Origin: Solirubrobacter soli DSM 22325
Lineage (GTDB): Bacteria > Actinomycetota > Thermoleophilia > Solirubrobacterales > Solirubrobacteraceae
DNA: 64,000 nt
Reading direction: 5' to 3'
Assembly: GCF_000423665.1 (NCBI RefSeq)
Contig: NZ_AUIK01000016.1
Location: 1-64,000 of the forward strand
Shown here: positions 37,773-46,461 of the stretch, in pieces
How positions within the stretch are numbered: position 1 is the stretch's first letter
Layout: every line of letters starts with the position of its first letter
Made by a program: the position numbers and the translations under genes
Notes under the pieces: generated by a model
What the model saw: only the letters and a program-made list of their open reading frames with translations
Databases searched by the model: none
What the model was told of the DNA's origin: nothing

Positions 37773-39386
37773 GTGCACCCGATCGACGAGCTGCGGGCGG
37801 CCGTCGAGGCGGCCGCCGGCGACCTGCGCAACGGCCATGAGCGGCCGAAGGCGCGCGCGAGCCTGGAGCGGCCGAAGAAGGCCGGCTTCGGCGACTACTC
37901 GACGAACGCGGCAATGCTCCTGGCCCCGGCGCTGGGAGCCCAGCCGCGGGAGATCGCCGAGCAGCTCGGAGCGAAGTTGACAGAGCGGCTGGGGCCCGCG
38001 ATCGACCGTGTCGAGGTCGCGGGTCCGGGCTTCCTCAACGTCTTCCTCACCGACCACTGGTACGCCGACGCGGCTCGGCAGATCGTCGACGCGGGGGACG
38101 GCTGGGGCAAGGGGACGCCCGAACACCCCGAAACGGTGATCGTGGAGTTCGTCTCGGCCAACCCGACCGGCCCGCTGACCGCGGCGTCCGGGCGCCACGC
38201 CGCCTACGGCGACGCGCTGGCGCGGCTGCTCGAGCTCAGCGGCAACGCCGTCACCCGCGAGTACTACTTCAACAACGCGGGCTCGCAGGTGAGCAAGCTC
38301 GGCGCGTCCGTGCGCGCCCGCGCCCGGCACGAACCGGTCCCCGAGGACGGCTACCAGGGCGACTACGTGGGGGAGCTCGCCAAGCAGATCGACGGCGCGG
38401 CCGAGAAGGACGCGGAGGAGCTCGGCGTCCTGGCGAGCGCGCTGATCATGGACGGCATCCGCGCGACCCTGCACGACTACCGGGTCGACTTCGACTCCTA
38501 CTTCCTCGAGGGCTCGCTGTACGAAGGCGACCCGTCACCGATCGAGCAGGCGTTCGCGGTCCTGGCCGAGCAAGGCCACTCCTATGAGTCCGAGGGTGCG
38601 CTGTGGATGCGCACGAGCGCGTACGGGGACGACAAGGACCGCGTGCTGCAGCGCTCGACCGGCGCGCCCACCTACTTCGCGGCCGACGTCGCGTACCACG
38701 AGAACAAGGTCCAGCGCGGCTACGACCGCCTGATCGACGTGCTCGGCGCCGACCACCATGGCTACATCGGGCGCATGAAGGGCGTGATGGAGGCGCTCGG
38801 GCACGAGCCCGACCGGCTCGAGATCCCGATCCTGCAGTTCGTGCACGTGGTCGAGGGCGGCGAGAAGGCGAAGATGTCCAAGCGCCGCGGGGACTTCGTC
38901 ACGCTCGACGAGTTGATCGCCACGATCGGCGTCGACGCCACGCGCTGGTTCATGGTCTCGCGCTCGCACGAGTCGACGATCGACCTCGACCTCGAGCTGG
39001 CGGCCAAGCAGGACGCCGAGAACCCCGTCTACTACGTCCAGTACGCGCATGCGCGGATCGCGTCGATCCTGCGCCAGCTGCCGCCGGACGCGTCGGGCGA
39101 GTTCGGCGCCGTCGTGCTCAACGCCTCGGAGCGTGAGCTGGTCCGCAAGTTGCTCGCGTTCCCCGGCGAAGTGCGTGAGGCGACCGAGCGGCGCGCGCCG
39201 CACCGGATCGCCGGCTATGCGCTCGAGCTCGCGCAGACGTTCACCGCCTTCTACCGCGACTCGCCTGTGCTCAAGGAGCCCGACGCCGACCTGCGCGAGC
39301 TGCGGATCGCGCTCTGCAAGGCGTCCCAATCAACCCTCGCCGCCGCGCTCGGGCTGCTCGGCGTCTCCGCCCCGGAGGCCATGTAG
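37773..39386 (+). CDS. argS: Arginyl-tRNA synthetase with aberrant HIGH motif
   Basis: 537 residues from GTG 37773. N-terminal Add-1 domain (GFGDYSTNAAMLLAPALG, VAGPGFLNVFL), class I catalytic domain, KMSK loop intact (KMSKRRGDFVTLDEL) and DALR anticodon domain (YVQYAHARIASILRQL ... ALCKASQSTLAAALGLLGV). The HIGH region, normally SANPTGPLHxGHxR, reads SANPTGPLTAASGRHAAYGD (codons at 38178-38189 give TAAS), so both signature histidines are absent at their usual columns; one His follows at 38196. As the only argS seen here and otherwise well conserved, it is presumably functional. Confidence 0.93.
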   Translation: MHPIDELRAAVEAAAGDLRNGHERPKARASLERPKKAGFGDYSTNAAMLLAPALGAQPREIAEQLGAKLTERLGPAIDRVEVAGPGFLNVFLTDHWYADAARQIVDAGDGWGKGTPEHPETVIVEFVSANPTGPLTAASGRHAAYGDALARLLELSGNAVTREYYFNNAGSQVSKLGASVRARARHEPVPEDGYQGDYVGELAKQIDGAAEKDAEELGVLASALIMDGIRATLHDYRVDFDSYFLEGSLYEGDPSPIEQAFAVLAEQGHSYESEGALWMRTSAYGDDKDRVLQRSTGAPTYFAADVAYHENKVQRGYDRLIDVLGADHHGYIGRMKGVMEALGHEPDRLEIPILQFVHVVEGGEKAKMSKRRGDFVTLDELIATIGVDATRWFMVSRSHESTIDLDLELAAKQDAENPVYYVQYAHARIASILRQLPPDASGEFGAVVLNASERELVRKLLAFPGEVREATERRAPHRIAGYALELAQTFTAFYRDSPVLKEPDADLRELRIALCKASQSTLAAALGLLGVSAPEAM

Positions 39387-39707
39387 ATGCCGCTCGACAG
39401 CTCGTCCTCTGTCACCGTCGGTGCCCGGATCCCCGAGCCGTACGTCCATCTGGACAACCGCGGCCTGATCCTCTGCAACGGACCGCGCTGCGTGTGCGTG
39501 GCCGGCGCGCAGCTGCGCATGGTCGCGGAGACGTTCGAGATCATCGCCGACGAGAAGCGCGCCACGCGCACGTCCGGCCCACACCTGGTCGGCGGCTATG
39601 TCGTGGGCGACAAGGTCACGCTGTATGCCGGCACGACCGACGATCTCGCCTCGGTCACGCTGAGCCGTATCGACTTCGACGAGTTGCGTGTAGCGTTGGC
39701 TCGATGA
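39387..39707 (+). CDS. Hypothetical protein after argS
   Basis: 106 residues, ATG directly after the argS stop and a 4-nt overlap with the next gene. Predicted beta-rich small protein (ARIPEPYVHLDNRGLILCNGPRCVCVAGAQ; GYVVGDKVTLYAGTTDDLASVTLSRIDF) with three Cys near residues 30-37. No signal peptide. I do not recognise it; its position suggests cotranscription with argS. Confidence 0.65.
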   Translation: MPLDSSSSVTVGARIPEPYVHLDNRGLILCNGPRCVCVAGAQLRMVAETFEIIADEKRATRTSGPHLVGGYVVGDKVTLYAGTTDDLASVTLSRIDFDELRVALAR

Positions 39708-41077
39708 AGCGCACGCTGCTCGGAGCCCTGTTCGCGTTGCTGATCGTGGCGGCGCCGGCGCGGGCCGACGAGCAGCTGTTGACGCTCTACTCGCCGCCGA
39801 TCGACTCCGAGCCGTTCGTGCACAAGTCGACGACGGTCGAGCTCAAGCCGGACGGCAAGGAGGCGCCGAGCGTGCCCGGCTACGTGCTCGGCTTCCAGGA
39901 GCAGGCGCTCGTGGACTCCAAGGACCCGGACGCCAAGCCGCTGCCGGTGAACAAGATGATGGTCCACCACTTCCTCTATTACACGCGGGGAAGGGTCGAT
40001 CCCGGCCCGGGCGGCTGCCTCGGCGGCGACTTCCTCGGCGGGCGCGGGGAGGAGCACCCGAACGGGCGCTTCGACGCGCTCTACCCGCCCGCCCAGCGCG
40101 CGCTCTACGGCATCCACAACGCCACGCCGGAGGGGACGGCGCCCGGGTGGTCGCTGACGGCGATGGTGATGAACCACTACAAGCAGACCAAGCGCTTCTA
40201 CGTGCGCACGCGGGTCTGGTACACGACCGAGCCGCGCACGCAGCTCTACCCGGTCTCGATCGGCAACTGCAGCCACCTCGCCAACGGCATGGCCTACGAC
40301 GTGCCGGGCGGCGGGAAGCCCGGCTCGGAGTACGTCGACCGCTCGCGGTGGACCGCGCCCTTCGGCGCGCGGATCCTCGGCGGCGCCTCCCACCACCACG
40401 GCGGCGCGACGCACCAGACGCTCTCGAGCGTGACCTGCGGGCGCACGCTGATGGACGCGAAGGCCTACTACGGCGCGCCGGACCATCCCTACAACACGAT
40501 CCGCCCGGTCCTGCACGAGCCCGGGCCGATCGCCAACGGCTCGTTCAGCACGGCGCAGGGGATCCCGATCGCGGCGGGGGAGACCCTCGAGCGCGCGGCG
40601 TACCACTCCGACGTCGAGCTCCACGTGGCCGCGATGGGCTTCTGGGTGCTGCACCTCGTGCGCGACGACTCGCTGACCGCCTGCGCGCCGATGCCCACCG
40701 ACCTCCACGAGGTCACGGTGCCGCCGAAGTACGACCACCAGGCGCCCTACGTCTATGACCGGGTCGTCCCGCAGCTGGACACGCCCACCGGCCGCTGGCA
40801 GCCGTTCACGGGCCGCCCCGTCGCGGTCGGCGACCGCTGGTTCAAGAAGCCGCGGATGACCGCCAAGGTCGGCCAGCGGATCACCTGGAGCTTCACCGGC
40901 GCCGAGCCGCACAGCGTCACCGTCGCCAACGGCCCGCGCGGGTTCTCGTCCAACTATCTCGGCCAGTTCGGCGGGACGTACTCGTTCACGCCGACCGTGC
41001 CCGGCACCTACCGCCTCACCTGTCTGATCCACCCGACCACGATGGCGCAGACGCTGCGGGTGACTAAACGCTCTTGA
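39704..41077 (+). CDS. Secreted His-rich protein with C-terminal cupredoxin domain
   Basis: 457 residues. Signal peptide LLGALFALLIVAAPARA. Residues ~40-330 carry MMVHHFLYYTRG, a Gly-rich loop, MVMNHYKQT and GGASHHHGGATHQTLS, an arrangement reminiscent of SURNod19/PHM-like copper-binding beta sandwiches. The last ~95 residues look like a type 1 copper domain: GAEPHSVTVANG (His) and TCLIHPTTMAQTL (Cys, His, Met in C-x3-H-x3-M). Probably an exported multicopper or copper-storage protein or monooxygenase. Starts by ATGA overlap; also TAGCGT 7 nt upstream. Ends 14 nt into convergent ccdA. Confidence 0.75.
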   Translation: MKRTLLGALFALLIVAAPARADEQLLTLYSPPIDSEPFVHKSTTVELKPDGKEAPSVPGYVLGFQEQALVDSKDPDAKPLPVNKMMVHHFLYYTRGRVDPGPGGCLGGDFLGGRGEEHPNGRFDALYPPAQRALYGIHNATPEGTAPGWSLTAMVMNHYKQTKRFYVRTRVWYTTEPRTQLYPVSIGNCSHLANGMAYDVPGGGKPGSEYVDRSRWTAPFGARILGGASHHHGGATHQTLSSVTCGRTLMDAKAYYGAPDHPYNTIRPVLHEPGPIANGSFSTAQGIPIAAGETLERAAYHSDVELHVAAMGFWVLHLVRDDSLTACAPMPTDLHEVTVPPKYDHQAPYVYDRVVPQLDTPTGRWQPFTGRPVAVGDRWFKKPRMTAKVGQRITWSFTGAEPHSVTVANGPRGFSSNYLGQFGGTYSFTPTVPGTYRLTCLIHPTTMAQTLRVTKRS

Positions 41078-41810
41078 AGAAGTTCAGGCCCAGGCCGTCG
41101 AGCCAGTCCTGAGCCTTGATGTTGAGCTGCTGCAGCTCGCCGGTGAAGAGCATCAGGCCCATGACGATCAGGATCATCCCCGAGACCGCGGTGATGATCA
41201 TGTAGTGATTGCGCAGCCAGCGGAACGCGGTCGTCATGCGGGTGAACGCGACCGCGGTCAGCAGGAACGGGATCGCCAGACCGAGCGAGTAGAAGGCGAG
41301 CAGGACGCCGCCCTTGCCGACGGTGTCCTGCGTGGCGGCGGCGCTGAGGATCGAGCCGAGCGTCGGGCCGATGCACGGCGTCCAGGCGACCGCGAACGCC
41401 GCCCCGGCGACGAGCGGACCGCCTGAGCCCGCGCGGCTGATCAGCGCGTCGGGCCGCCATTCCTTGTTCAGGATCGGGATGAACGGCGTCAGCAGGAAGA
41501 AGACGCCGAGCCCGATGATCACCAGGCCGGCGAGCTTGTCGAGCGTTCCCTTCTCGCTCTGCAGCGTCGAGCCGAGACCGGTCGCGGTCATGCCGAGCGC
41601 GACGAACACCACGGTGAACGAGAGGCAGAAGACGATCGCCGGGAGCAGGATCTTCGCCAGGCTGCGGTCGCCGGACTTCATGTCGGCGATCGACAGGCCG
41701 GAGACCGCGCTCAGGTAGCCCGGCACGAGCGGCAGCACGCAGGGCGAGATGAAGCTCACGAAACCGACGGCAAACGCCGCGATGACGGTGGTGTCCACTC
41801 CGTTAGTCAC
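41064..41810 (-). CDS. ccdA: Cytochrome c biogenesis thiol transporter CcdA
   Basis: 248 residues, six membrane helices. FVSFISPCVLPLVPGYLSAVSG carries the first Cys and AFAVAWTPCIGPTLG the second. Passes electrons from cytoplasmic thioredoxin to extracytoplasmic thiol proteins such as the ResA-like protein encoded two genes upstream. Start overlaps the ccmH stop (ATGA). Confidence 0.95.
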   Translation of the reverse strand: MTNGVDTTVIAAFAVGFVSFISPCVLPLVPGYLSAVSGLSIADMKSGDRSLAKILLPAIVFCLSFTVVFVALGMTATGLGSTLQSEKGTLDKLAGLVIIGLGVFFLLTPFIPILNKEWRPDALISRAGSGGPLVAGAAFAVAWTPCIGPTLGSILSAAATQDTVGKGGVLLAFYSLGLAIPFLLTAVAFTRMTTAFRWLRNHYMIITAVSGMILIVMGLMLFTGELQQLNIKAQDWLDGLGLNFFKSV

Positions 41811-42256
41811 CGGTTCTGCAACTCCGCGTCCAGGCGCCTGGCATCCTCGGCGCTCAATTCAGGGGGTGGTTCGGCCTCCATTGTCTCGCCGGGCGAGTTC
41901 CGGCGCCATCGTGTTAGCGCTACTCCGATGCCGGCCGCCGCGAGCACGACGAGCACGATCGGGACGATCCACAGCGCGGCGTTGAACCCGTCCGCCTCGG
42001 GCTGGGCGAGCACCTCCTCGCCGTACTCGTCGACCAGCGCGGCCTTGATCTGCGCCTTGTCCTTGCCCGCCGCGATCTGCGCGCGGATGAACGCCCGCTC
42101 CTGCTGGGCGACCGGCGAGCTCGAGACCGAGAGCACGGTCCCGCACTCGACGCACATCACCTCGTCCTCGATGTCCGGCAGGCTCGCCCGCTGGGCCGCG
42201 CCGGCAGGGGCGGCGACGACGAGGGTCAACGCGAGCGCGACGAGCAGCCGTCTCAT
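41807..42256 (-). CDS. ccmH: CcmH-like cytochrome c maturation protein
   Basis: 149 residues from ATG 42256. Signal peptide (LLVALALTLVVAAPAGA), redox motif VMCVECGTVL (the family CxxC), helices RAFIRAQIAAGKDKAQIKAALVDEYGEEVLAQP, then a C-terminal membrane anchor and short tail. Keeps apocytochrome haem-binding thiols reduced. Overlaps its neighbours on both sides by ATGA, giving resA-ccmH-ccdA as one operon. Confidence 0.93.
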   Translation of the reverse strand: MRRLLVALALTLVVAAPAGAAQRASLPDIEDEVMCVECGTVLSVSSSPVAQQERAFIRAQIAAGKDKAQIKAALVDEYGEEVLAQPEADGFNAALWIVPIVLVVLAAAGIGVALTRWRRNSPGETMEAEPPPELSAEDARRLDAELQNR

Positions 42257-42792
42257 GCCTGCTCCGCCAGGAGCTTCGGCAGATGCTGGTCGAGCCACGC
42301 CTGCGTGACCGGCATCCGCTGCAGCGCCGCGACGCGCCCCTTGCGGTCGATCAGGAACGTCTCCGGATAGCCCGTGACCCCGAACTCGCGCCCGTAGGAG
42401 CGGTCCTTGTCCCGCAGGCTCGGGAACGTCGCCTTGCGCTCCTTGAGGAAGTCGAGCGCGTTCGTCGACGCGTCCTGCGTGTCGAGGCCGAGCACGACGC
42501 CGCCCTTGGCCTCGATCGCCTCATGCGTCTTCTGGAGGAGCGGGACCTCCTCGCGGCACGGGTCGCACCACGACGCCCACACGTTGAGCACCACGACCTT
42601 GCCCTTGTAGTCGGCGAGCGACCCGCTGCCGGTCTTCTGCAGCCAGGGCAGCGCACTGACCGGCGCGGCGGGGCGCTTCCCCTTGGCCACGGCGTCGTCG
42701 AGCGTCGTGTCGGAGTGCTTGGCCACCAGCCCGTACGCCAGCAGCCCGACGAGCGCCGCGGCGGCGATGGTGACCGGCCAGAAGATCCGCAT
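42253..42792 (-). CDS. ResA/CcmG-type membrane thioredoxin
   Basis: 179 residues from ATG 42792. N-terminal anchor (VTIAAAALVGLLAYGLV), thioredoxin fold with WASWCDPCREEVPLL active site and GVTGYPETFLID (cis-Pro loop). Reduces disulfides in apocytochrome c with electrons from CcdA. First gene of the operon; minus-strand TACCCT at 42810-42805 may be its -10 box. Divergent from tRNA-Gly. Confidence 0.93.
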   Translation of the reverse strand: MRIFWPVTIAAAALVGLLAYGLVAKHSDTTLDDAVAKGKRPAAPVSALPWLQKTGSGSLADYKGKVVVLNVWASWCDPCREEVPLLQKTHEAIEAKGGVVLGLDTQDASTNALDFLKERKATFPSLRDKDRSYGREFGVTGYPETFLIDRKGRVAALQRMPVTQAWLDQHLPKLLAEQA

Positions 42793-42837
42793 ACCTACGC
42801 GGCAAGGGTATCCGCGTCCGTTACACTCCCGACCTCC

Positions 42838-42909
42838 GCGGGCGTTGTCCAATGGCTAAGACGTTGGCTTCCCAAGCCAAAGATGGGGGTTCGATTCCCC
42901 TCGCCCGCT
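42838..42909 (+). tRNA. tRNA-Gly (CCC)
   Basis: Acceptor stem GCGGGCG (42838-42844) with CGCCCGC (42902-42908). Anticodon stem TTGGC/GCCAA and loop TTCCCAA, anticodon CCC at 42871-42873. T arm GGGGG-TTCGATT-CCCC. CCA is not encoded. TACACT at 42822-42827 is a plausible -10 box. Confidence 0.95.
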
Positions 42910-42936
42910 TGAAGATGAGGTCGGGGTCCGGCCTCA

Positions 42937-43863
42937 TCAGCTTCGCTTGGCACGTGCTCGCTGTCCGCGTGCGATCTCGCGCCCCCACGCCTCGCGGGCA
43001 CGGGACGCGGCGCGGCGGTCCTCGACCCACGCGAGCTCGCGTTGGAGCTTGCGCCACGCCGCGATCCGCTCCGGGTCCAGCGCGTCGCGGACAGCGCACC
43101 CGGGCTCGGTGTCGTGGGCGCAGTCCGGGAAGCGGCACTGCCGGGCGAGGTCGTCGACGTCGGCGAACGACTCGCCCGTGCCGTCCCACAGGCCCGCGAT
43201 CCGGATGCCCGGGGTGTCGACCAGGTGGGCGCCGTTCGGGAGCGTCAGCAGTTCGCGGGTCACCGTGGTGTGGCGGCCGCGGCGGTCGGAGGCGCGTACC
43301 TCGCCCGTCTTCTGACGCTCCTCGCCGAGCAGGGCGTTGACCAGCGTCGACTTGCCGGTGCCGGAGGCGCCGAGCAGGACCGCGGTCGTGCCCGGCGTGA
43401 GCAGATGGCGCAGGATGCCCATGCCCTCCCCGGTGACCGCTGAGACGGCGACGGCGTCCACCACCCCGAGCCGGCGACCCAGGCGCGTGGCCGCGACCTG
43501 CGCCTGCTCGTCGAGGTCGGCCTTGGTCAGCGCGAGCGCGACCTGGACGCCGCCGCTCGCCGCGAGCGCGGCGAACCGCTCCAGGCGCCGGGCCTTGGGG
43601 TCCGGGAGCGGCTCGGTGACGATCGCCAGGTCGACGTTGGCGGCCAACACCTGGCCGGCCATGACATCGCCGGGCGCCCGGCGGACGATCGTGCCGCGGC
43701 GCGGCTCGATCGCCGCGATCGCGCCGCCGTCGTCGAGCACGACGACGTCGCCGGTGATCGGCGGCTCGGTCAGCCTCCCGCGGGCCGGGACGAGCTGAGG
43801 GTCTTCGTTGTCACCCGCGACCAGCCAGAGGCCGCGGTACTGCGCGAGCACACGTGCGTGCAA
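42937..43863 (-). CDS. rsgA: Ribosome small-subunit GTPase RsgA
   Basis: 308 residues. OB domain, circularly permuted GTPase (G4 LTKADLD; G1 LGASGTGKSTLVNALLG; G3 DTPGIR) and zinc site CRFPDCAHDTEPGC. Checks late 30S assembly. TTG start at 43863 is supported by GGAG 8 nt upstream; an in-frame GTG at 43851 is an alternative. Confidence 0.93.
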   Translation of the reverse strand: MHARVLAQYRGLWLVAGDNEDPQLVPARGRLTEPPITGDVVVLDDGGAIAAIEPRRGTIVRRAPGDVMAGQVLAANVDLAIVTEPLPDPKARRLERFAALAASGGVQVALALTKADLDEQAQVAATRLGRRLGVVDAVAVSAVTGEGMGILRHLLTPGTTAVLLGASGTGKSTLVNALLGEERQKTGEVRASDRRGRHTTVTRELLTLPNGAHLVDTPGIRIAGLWDGTGESFADVDDLARQCRFPDCAHDTEPGCAVRDALDPERIAAWRKLQRELAWVEDRRAASRAREAWGREIARGQRARAKRS

Positions 43864-44012
43864 CTTGGGTTCTCCACATCACTGAAAAAAGGGACACGAC
43901 GACTGGGAGCGGGCACCGGGCGCGTCGGCCCGGGACCCGATCAGCGGGTCGTGGCGGTGATGTGAAGCGAGCGCTGCATGAACCCGGAACGGTACAGCAG
44001 GCGGGGGTGCGG

Positions 44013-44324
44013 TTATCCCCCGTCTTGCAGCAGCCGCTGGACCGAGGCGACCTTGTCCTCGAGCGTCTGGTCCTTGTCACGCCGCTCGTCGAGCTTGAGG
44101 ACGGTGTACACGCGCGGGATGCCGAGCTCGAACGGCACGGCGTGCAGCTCGCCCACGAGCGCGAGGATGTCGGCGGTCGAGCCCTCCAGCGACGTGCCCA
44201 TGGCGTGCATGACGTAGTGGACGCGGTCCTGCTCGGCCAGCCGGCGTTGGATCGCGGCGATGTACTCCGACGCGCTCGCGTCGGCGCGCCCGAGGGAGAT
44301 GACGGTCAGATCGGCGGTGGCCAT
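44013..44324 (-). CDS. MTH1187/YqgV-type thiamine-binding-like protein
   Basis: 103 residues from ATG 44324. DUF77 fold: ATADLTVISLGRADASASEYIAAIQRRL, YVMHAMGTSLEGSTADILALVGELHAVPFELGIPRVYTVLKLDERRDK. Family members are small ferredoxin-like proteins that bind thiamine or similar ligands and form tetramers. Standalone gene, divergent from flagellin. Confidence 0.85.
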   Translation of the reverse strand: MATADLTVISLGRADASASEYIAAIQRRLAEQDRVHYVMHAMGTSLEGSTADILALVGELHAVPFELGIPRVYTVLKLDERRDKDQTLEDKVASVQRLLQDGG

Positions 44325-44336
44325 GCGAATTGACCT

Positions 44337-44363
44337 TAAAGGCTCGGCCGCGCCGGCCGAGTA
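44337..44363 (+). promoter_or_regulatory. Sigma-28 (FliA)-type promoter of flagellin
   Basis: TAAA (44337-44340), exactly 15 nt, GCCGAGTA (44356-44363), against the consensus TAAA-N15-GCCGATAA. An 8-bp palindrome CTCGGCCG/CGGCCGAG (44343-44361) lies between the boxes. The leader to the ATG is ~65 nt. Confidence 0.7.
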
Positions 44364-44434
44364 CCCCGCTTGAGTCGACACGGAGTCGGCTCGACATATT
44401 GGCCACCCGACCCGATCAAGCAAGGAGCAAGATC

Positions 44435-45286
44435 ATGGGCCTTCGTATTCAGAACAACGTTGAGGCGTTCAACACGCATCGCCAGCTGACCACGACGTCG
44501 ACCGCTGCGTCGAAGTCCATGGAGAAGCTCTCGTCCGGCTACCGCATCAACCGCGCGGCCGACGACGCCGCCGGCCTTGCCATCTCCGAGAAGATGCGCG
44601 GCCAGATCGGTGGCCTCGCCCAGGCGCAGCGCAACGCGCAGGACGGCATCTCGCTCGTCCAGACGGCGGAAGGCGCGCTGACCGAGGTCCACTCGATGCT
44701 GCAGCGCGTCCGTGACCTCAAGGTCCAGTACAACAACGGGACCAACAGCAACGACGACAAGGTCGCCATCGCGGCCGAGGTCGCGCAGATCGCGTCCGAG
44801 GTCTCGGACATCGTCAGCGACACCAAGTTCAACGGCACGGCGGTCTTCGGCCCGGGCCAGACGTTCTCGTTCCAGGTCGGCGCCAACGACGGCGAGACGA
44901 TCTCCACGAGCGCGACGACCTTCGCCAGCGGCGTCGGCAGCGGCGGCCTCAGCAACCTGACCGGCATCACCGGCGCGAGCGGCGCCTCGGCGGCGCTCAA
45001 CAGCGGCGGCGCGCTCGGCGGCCTGTCGGACATCGACAACGCGATCAAGAACGTCTCCAAGGTCCGCGCCGACCTCGGCGCGATCCAGAACCGTCTTGAG
45101 CATCGCCTGAACAACCTGGCCACCTACCAGGAGAACCTGACCGCCTCCGAGTCGCGCATCCGCGACGTGGACATGGCGGCCGAGATGACCAAGTTCACCA
45201 AGCTCAACATCCTCCAGCAGGCCGGCACGAGCATGCTCTCGCAGGCCAACCAGGCCCCGCAGGGCGTCCTGGCGCTGCTGCGTTAG
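44435..45286 (+). CDS. fliC: Flagellin
   Basis: 283 residues. N-terminal D0/D1 (LRIQNNVEAFNTHRQL, KSMEKLSSGYRINRAADDAAGLAISEKMRGQIGGL) and C-terminal D1/D0 (RADLGAIQNRLEHRLNNLATYQENLTASESRIRDVDMAAEM, ending APQGVLALLR). The variable middle is short (~80 residues), so the filament surface is minimal. Good ribosome site AAGGAG (44422-44427). No other flagellar genes in the window. Its stop overlaps the convergent CapA-like gene by 4 nt. Confidence 0.95.
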   Translation: MGLRIQNNVEAFNTHRQLTTTSTAASKSMEKLSSGYRINRAADDAAGLAISEKMRGQIGGLAQAQRNAQDGISLVQTAEGALTEVHSMLQRVRDLKVQYNNGTNSNDDKVAIAAEVAQIASEVSDIVSDTKFNGTAVFGPGQTFSFQVGANDGETISTSATTFASGVGSGGLSNLTGITGASGASAALNSGGALGGLSDIDNAIKNVSKVRADLGAIQNRLEHRLNNLATYQENLTASESRIRDVDMAAEMTKFTKLNILQQAGTSMLSQANQAPQGVLALLR

Positions 45287-46383
45287 CGCTTCACCGGCGT
45301 GACGAGCCCGGAGCGATCGAACTTCAGATCGCTCTTCGGGAAGTCGCTCCGGCTCAATGAACGCATCAACTTGACGGCGCCGCGTCCCCGGTCAGCGTGG
45401 GGGACGCCGGCGCCGTCGAGCTTGTAGGAGGAGATCCGGGCCGCGTAGAAGCGCCCGGCCGGGCCGAGCGCGACCGTGATCAGCGCGCTCAGCGAGCTGC
45501 GCCCGCCGGTGCCGAAGTTGTGCCAGCCCGCGAGGTTGCCGAGCGAGTAGGCGACCAGGCGGTTCTTGTAGAGCTCCAGCCCGCGCAGGACGTGCGGGCC
45601 CGAGCCGAGCACGAGGTCGGCGCCCGCGTCGATCGCCGTGTGGGCGAAGTGGCGGCTGTCGCCGCGGTACTCGCCGAACGCGGTCTCCGCTCCGCGCGGG
45701 ACGTGCTGCTTGTCCGCCCCCTCGGCCCCGGCGTGCAAGAACGCGACCACGATGTCCGCCTGCTGGGCGGCGCTCTGGATCCGGGCGCGGACCGCGTCGT
45801 CGTCGCCCATCGGGTTCGTCCAGCTGTAGGTCGAGAAGCCGAGGAACGCCACGCGGGTGCCTTTGCGCTCGAGGATCTTCAGCTCGCCCGGCGCGCCGGT
45901 GGCCTGGACCTTCGCCTTGGTCAGCGCGTCGCGGGTCGAGCGCCAGCCGACCGCGCCGAAGTCGAACGCGTGGTTGTTGGCGTGGTTGACGATGTCGACG
46001 CCGGCGCGCCGCAGCGTGCGCGCGTTGCCCGGCGGGGCCTGGAACGCGAAGCAGTTCTCCGCTCCCGCGCCGCACTTGGACGCGCCGCCCGGCCCGAACG
46101 TCCCCTCGTAGTTGACCGCGCCGATGTACGCGCTCTTGAGGACCTTCGCCCCGGCGGCGAGCAGCGCGCGACCGCCGTTGGGCGGGTTGCCGTAGCTCGA
46201 GCCGAGCGTGACGTCCCCACCCCACGCGATCGAGACGGGCTGCGGGTCGCGCTTGGCCGGCGCGGCGACGGCGACCTCGGAGACCGGCGACTCACCGGCG
46301 CTTGACGACGCCAGCGAGGCGGCGACGAGCAAGAGCACCGCCACGGCGGTCCGTGTGGTGCCGATGAGACGCATCCACGCCAC
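45283..46383 (-). CDS. CapA-family (poly-gamma-glutamate synthesis-type) metallophosphatase-like protein
   Basis: 366 residues from GTG 46383 (ATG 46374 possible). Signal or anchor AVAVLLLVAASLASSSAG. Calcineurin-like core of the PGA_cap family: IAWGGDVTLG, VNYEGTFG, VDIVNHANNHAFDFG, VVAFLHAGAEG, LVLGSGPHVLRG, SLGNLAG. CapA proteins act in capsule export or anchoring; standalone homologues are common with unknown roles. No capB/capC nearby. Confidence 0.88.
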   Translation of the reverse strand: MAWMRLIGTTRTAVAVLLLVAASLASSSAGESPVSEVAVAAPAKRDPQPVSIAWGGDVTLGSSYGNPPNGGRALLAAGAKVLKSAYIGAVNYEGTFGPGGASKCGAGAENCFAFQAPPGNARTLRRAGVDIVNHANNHAFDFGAVGWRSTRDALTKAKVQATGAPGELKILERKGTRVAFLGFSTYSWTNPMGDDDAVRARIQSAAQQADIVVAFLHAGAEGADKQHVPRGAETAFGEYRGDSRHFAHTAIDAGADLVLGSGPHVLRGLELYKNRLVAYSLGNLAGWHNFGTGGRSSLSALITVALGPAGRFYAARISSYKLDGAGVPHADRGRGAVKLMRSLSRSDFPKSDLKFDRSGLVTPVKR

Positions 46384-46414
46384 ATTCGTGGCGAGGGTGA
46401 GGGTGTCCTGCCTC

Positions 46415-46461
46415 CGAAGGTCGGATGATCGGGGTGGGGCGGAGGGGCTGCCCCGCCTTCG
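46415..46461 (-). repeat. Stop-codon-associated stem-loop repeat, copy 3
   Basis: On the minus strand, directly after the UAA stop (46462-46464) of the small zinc-ribbon gene. Arms CGAAGG (46456-46461 on this strand) and CCTTCG (46415-46420) enclose the same 32-nt core as the other two copies (46420-46451). Confidence 0.85.

Noticed and set aside
42838..42936. tRNA-Gly as an integration site
   Set aside because: No integrase, no direct repeat of the tRNA 3' end in the window and no foreign-looking genes next to it.
43864..44012. Second tRNA or structured RNA between rsgA and the thiamine-binding-like gene
   Set aside because: Only short GC hairpins; no cloverleaf and no T-arm sequence.
46415..46461. 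Stem-loop repeat as the ends of an insertion sequence
   Set aside because: No transposase lies between the two nearby copies at 46415 and 47191; the genes there are a zinc-ribbon gene and ccmE.
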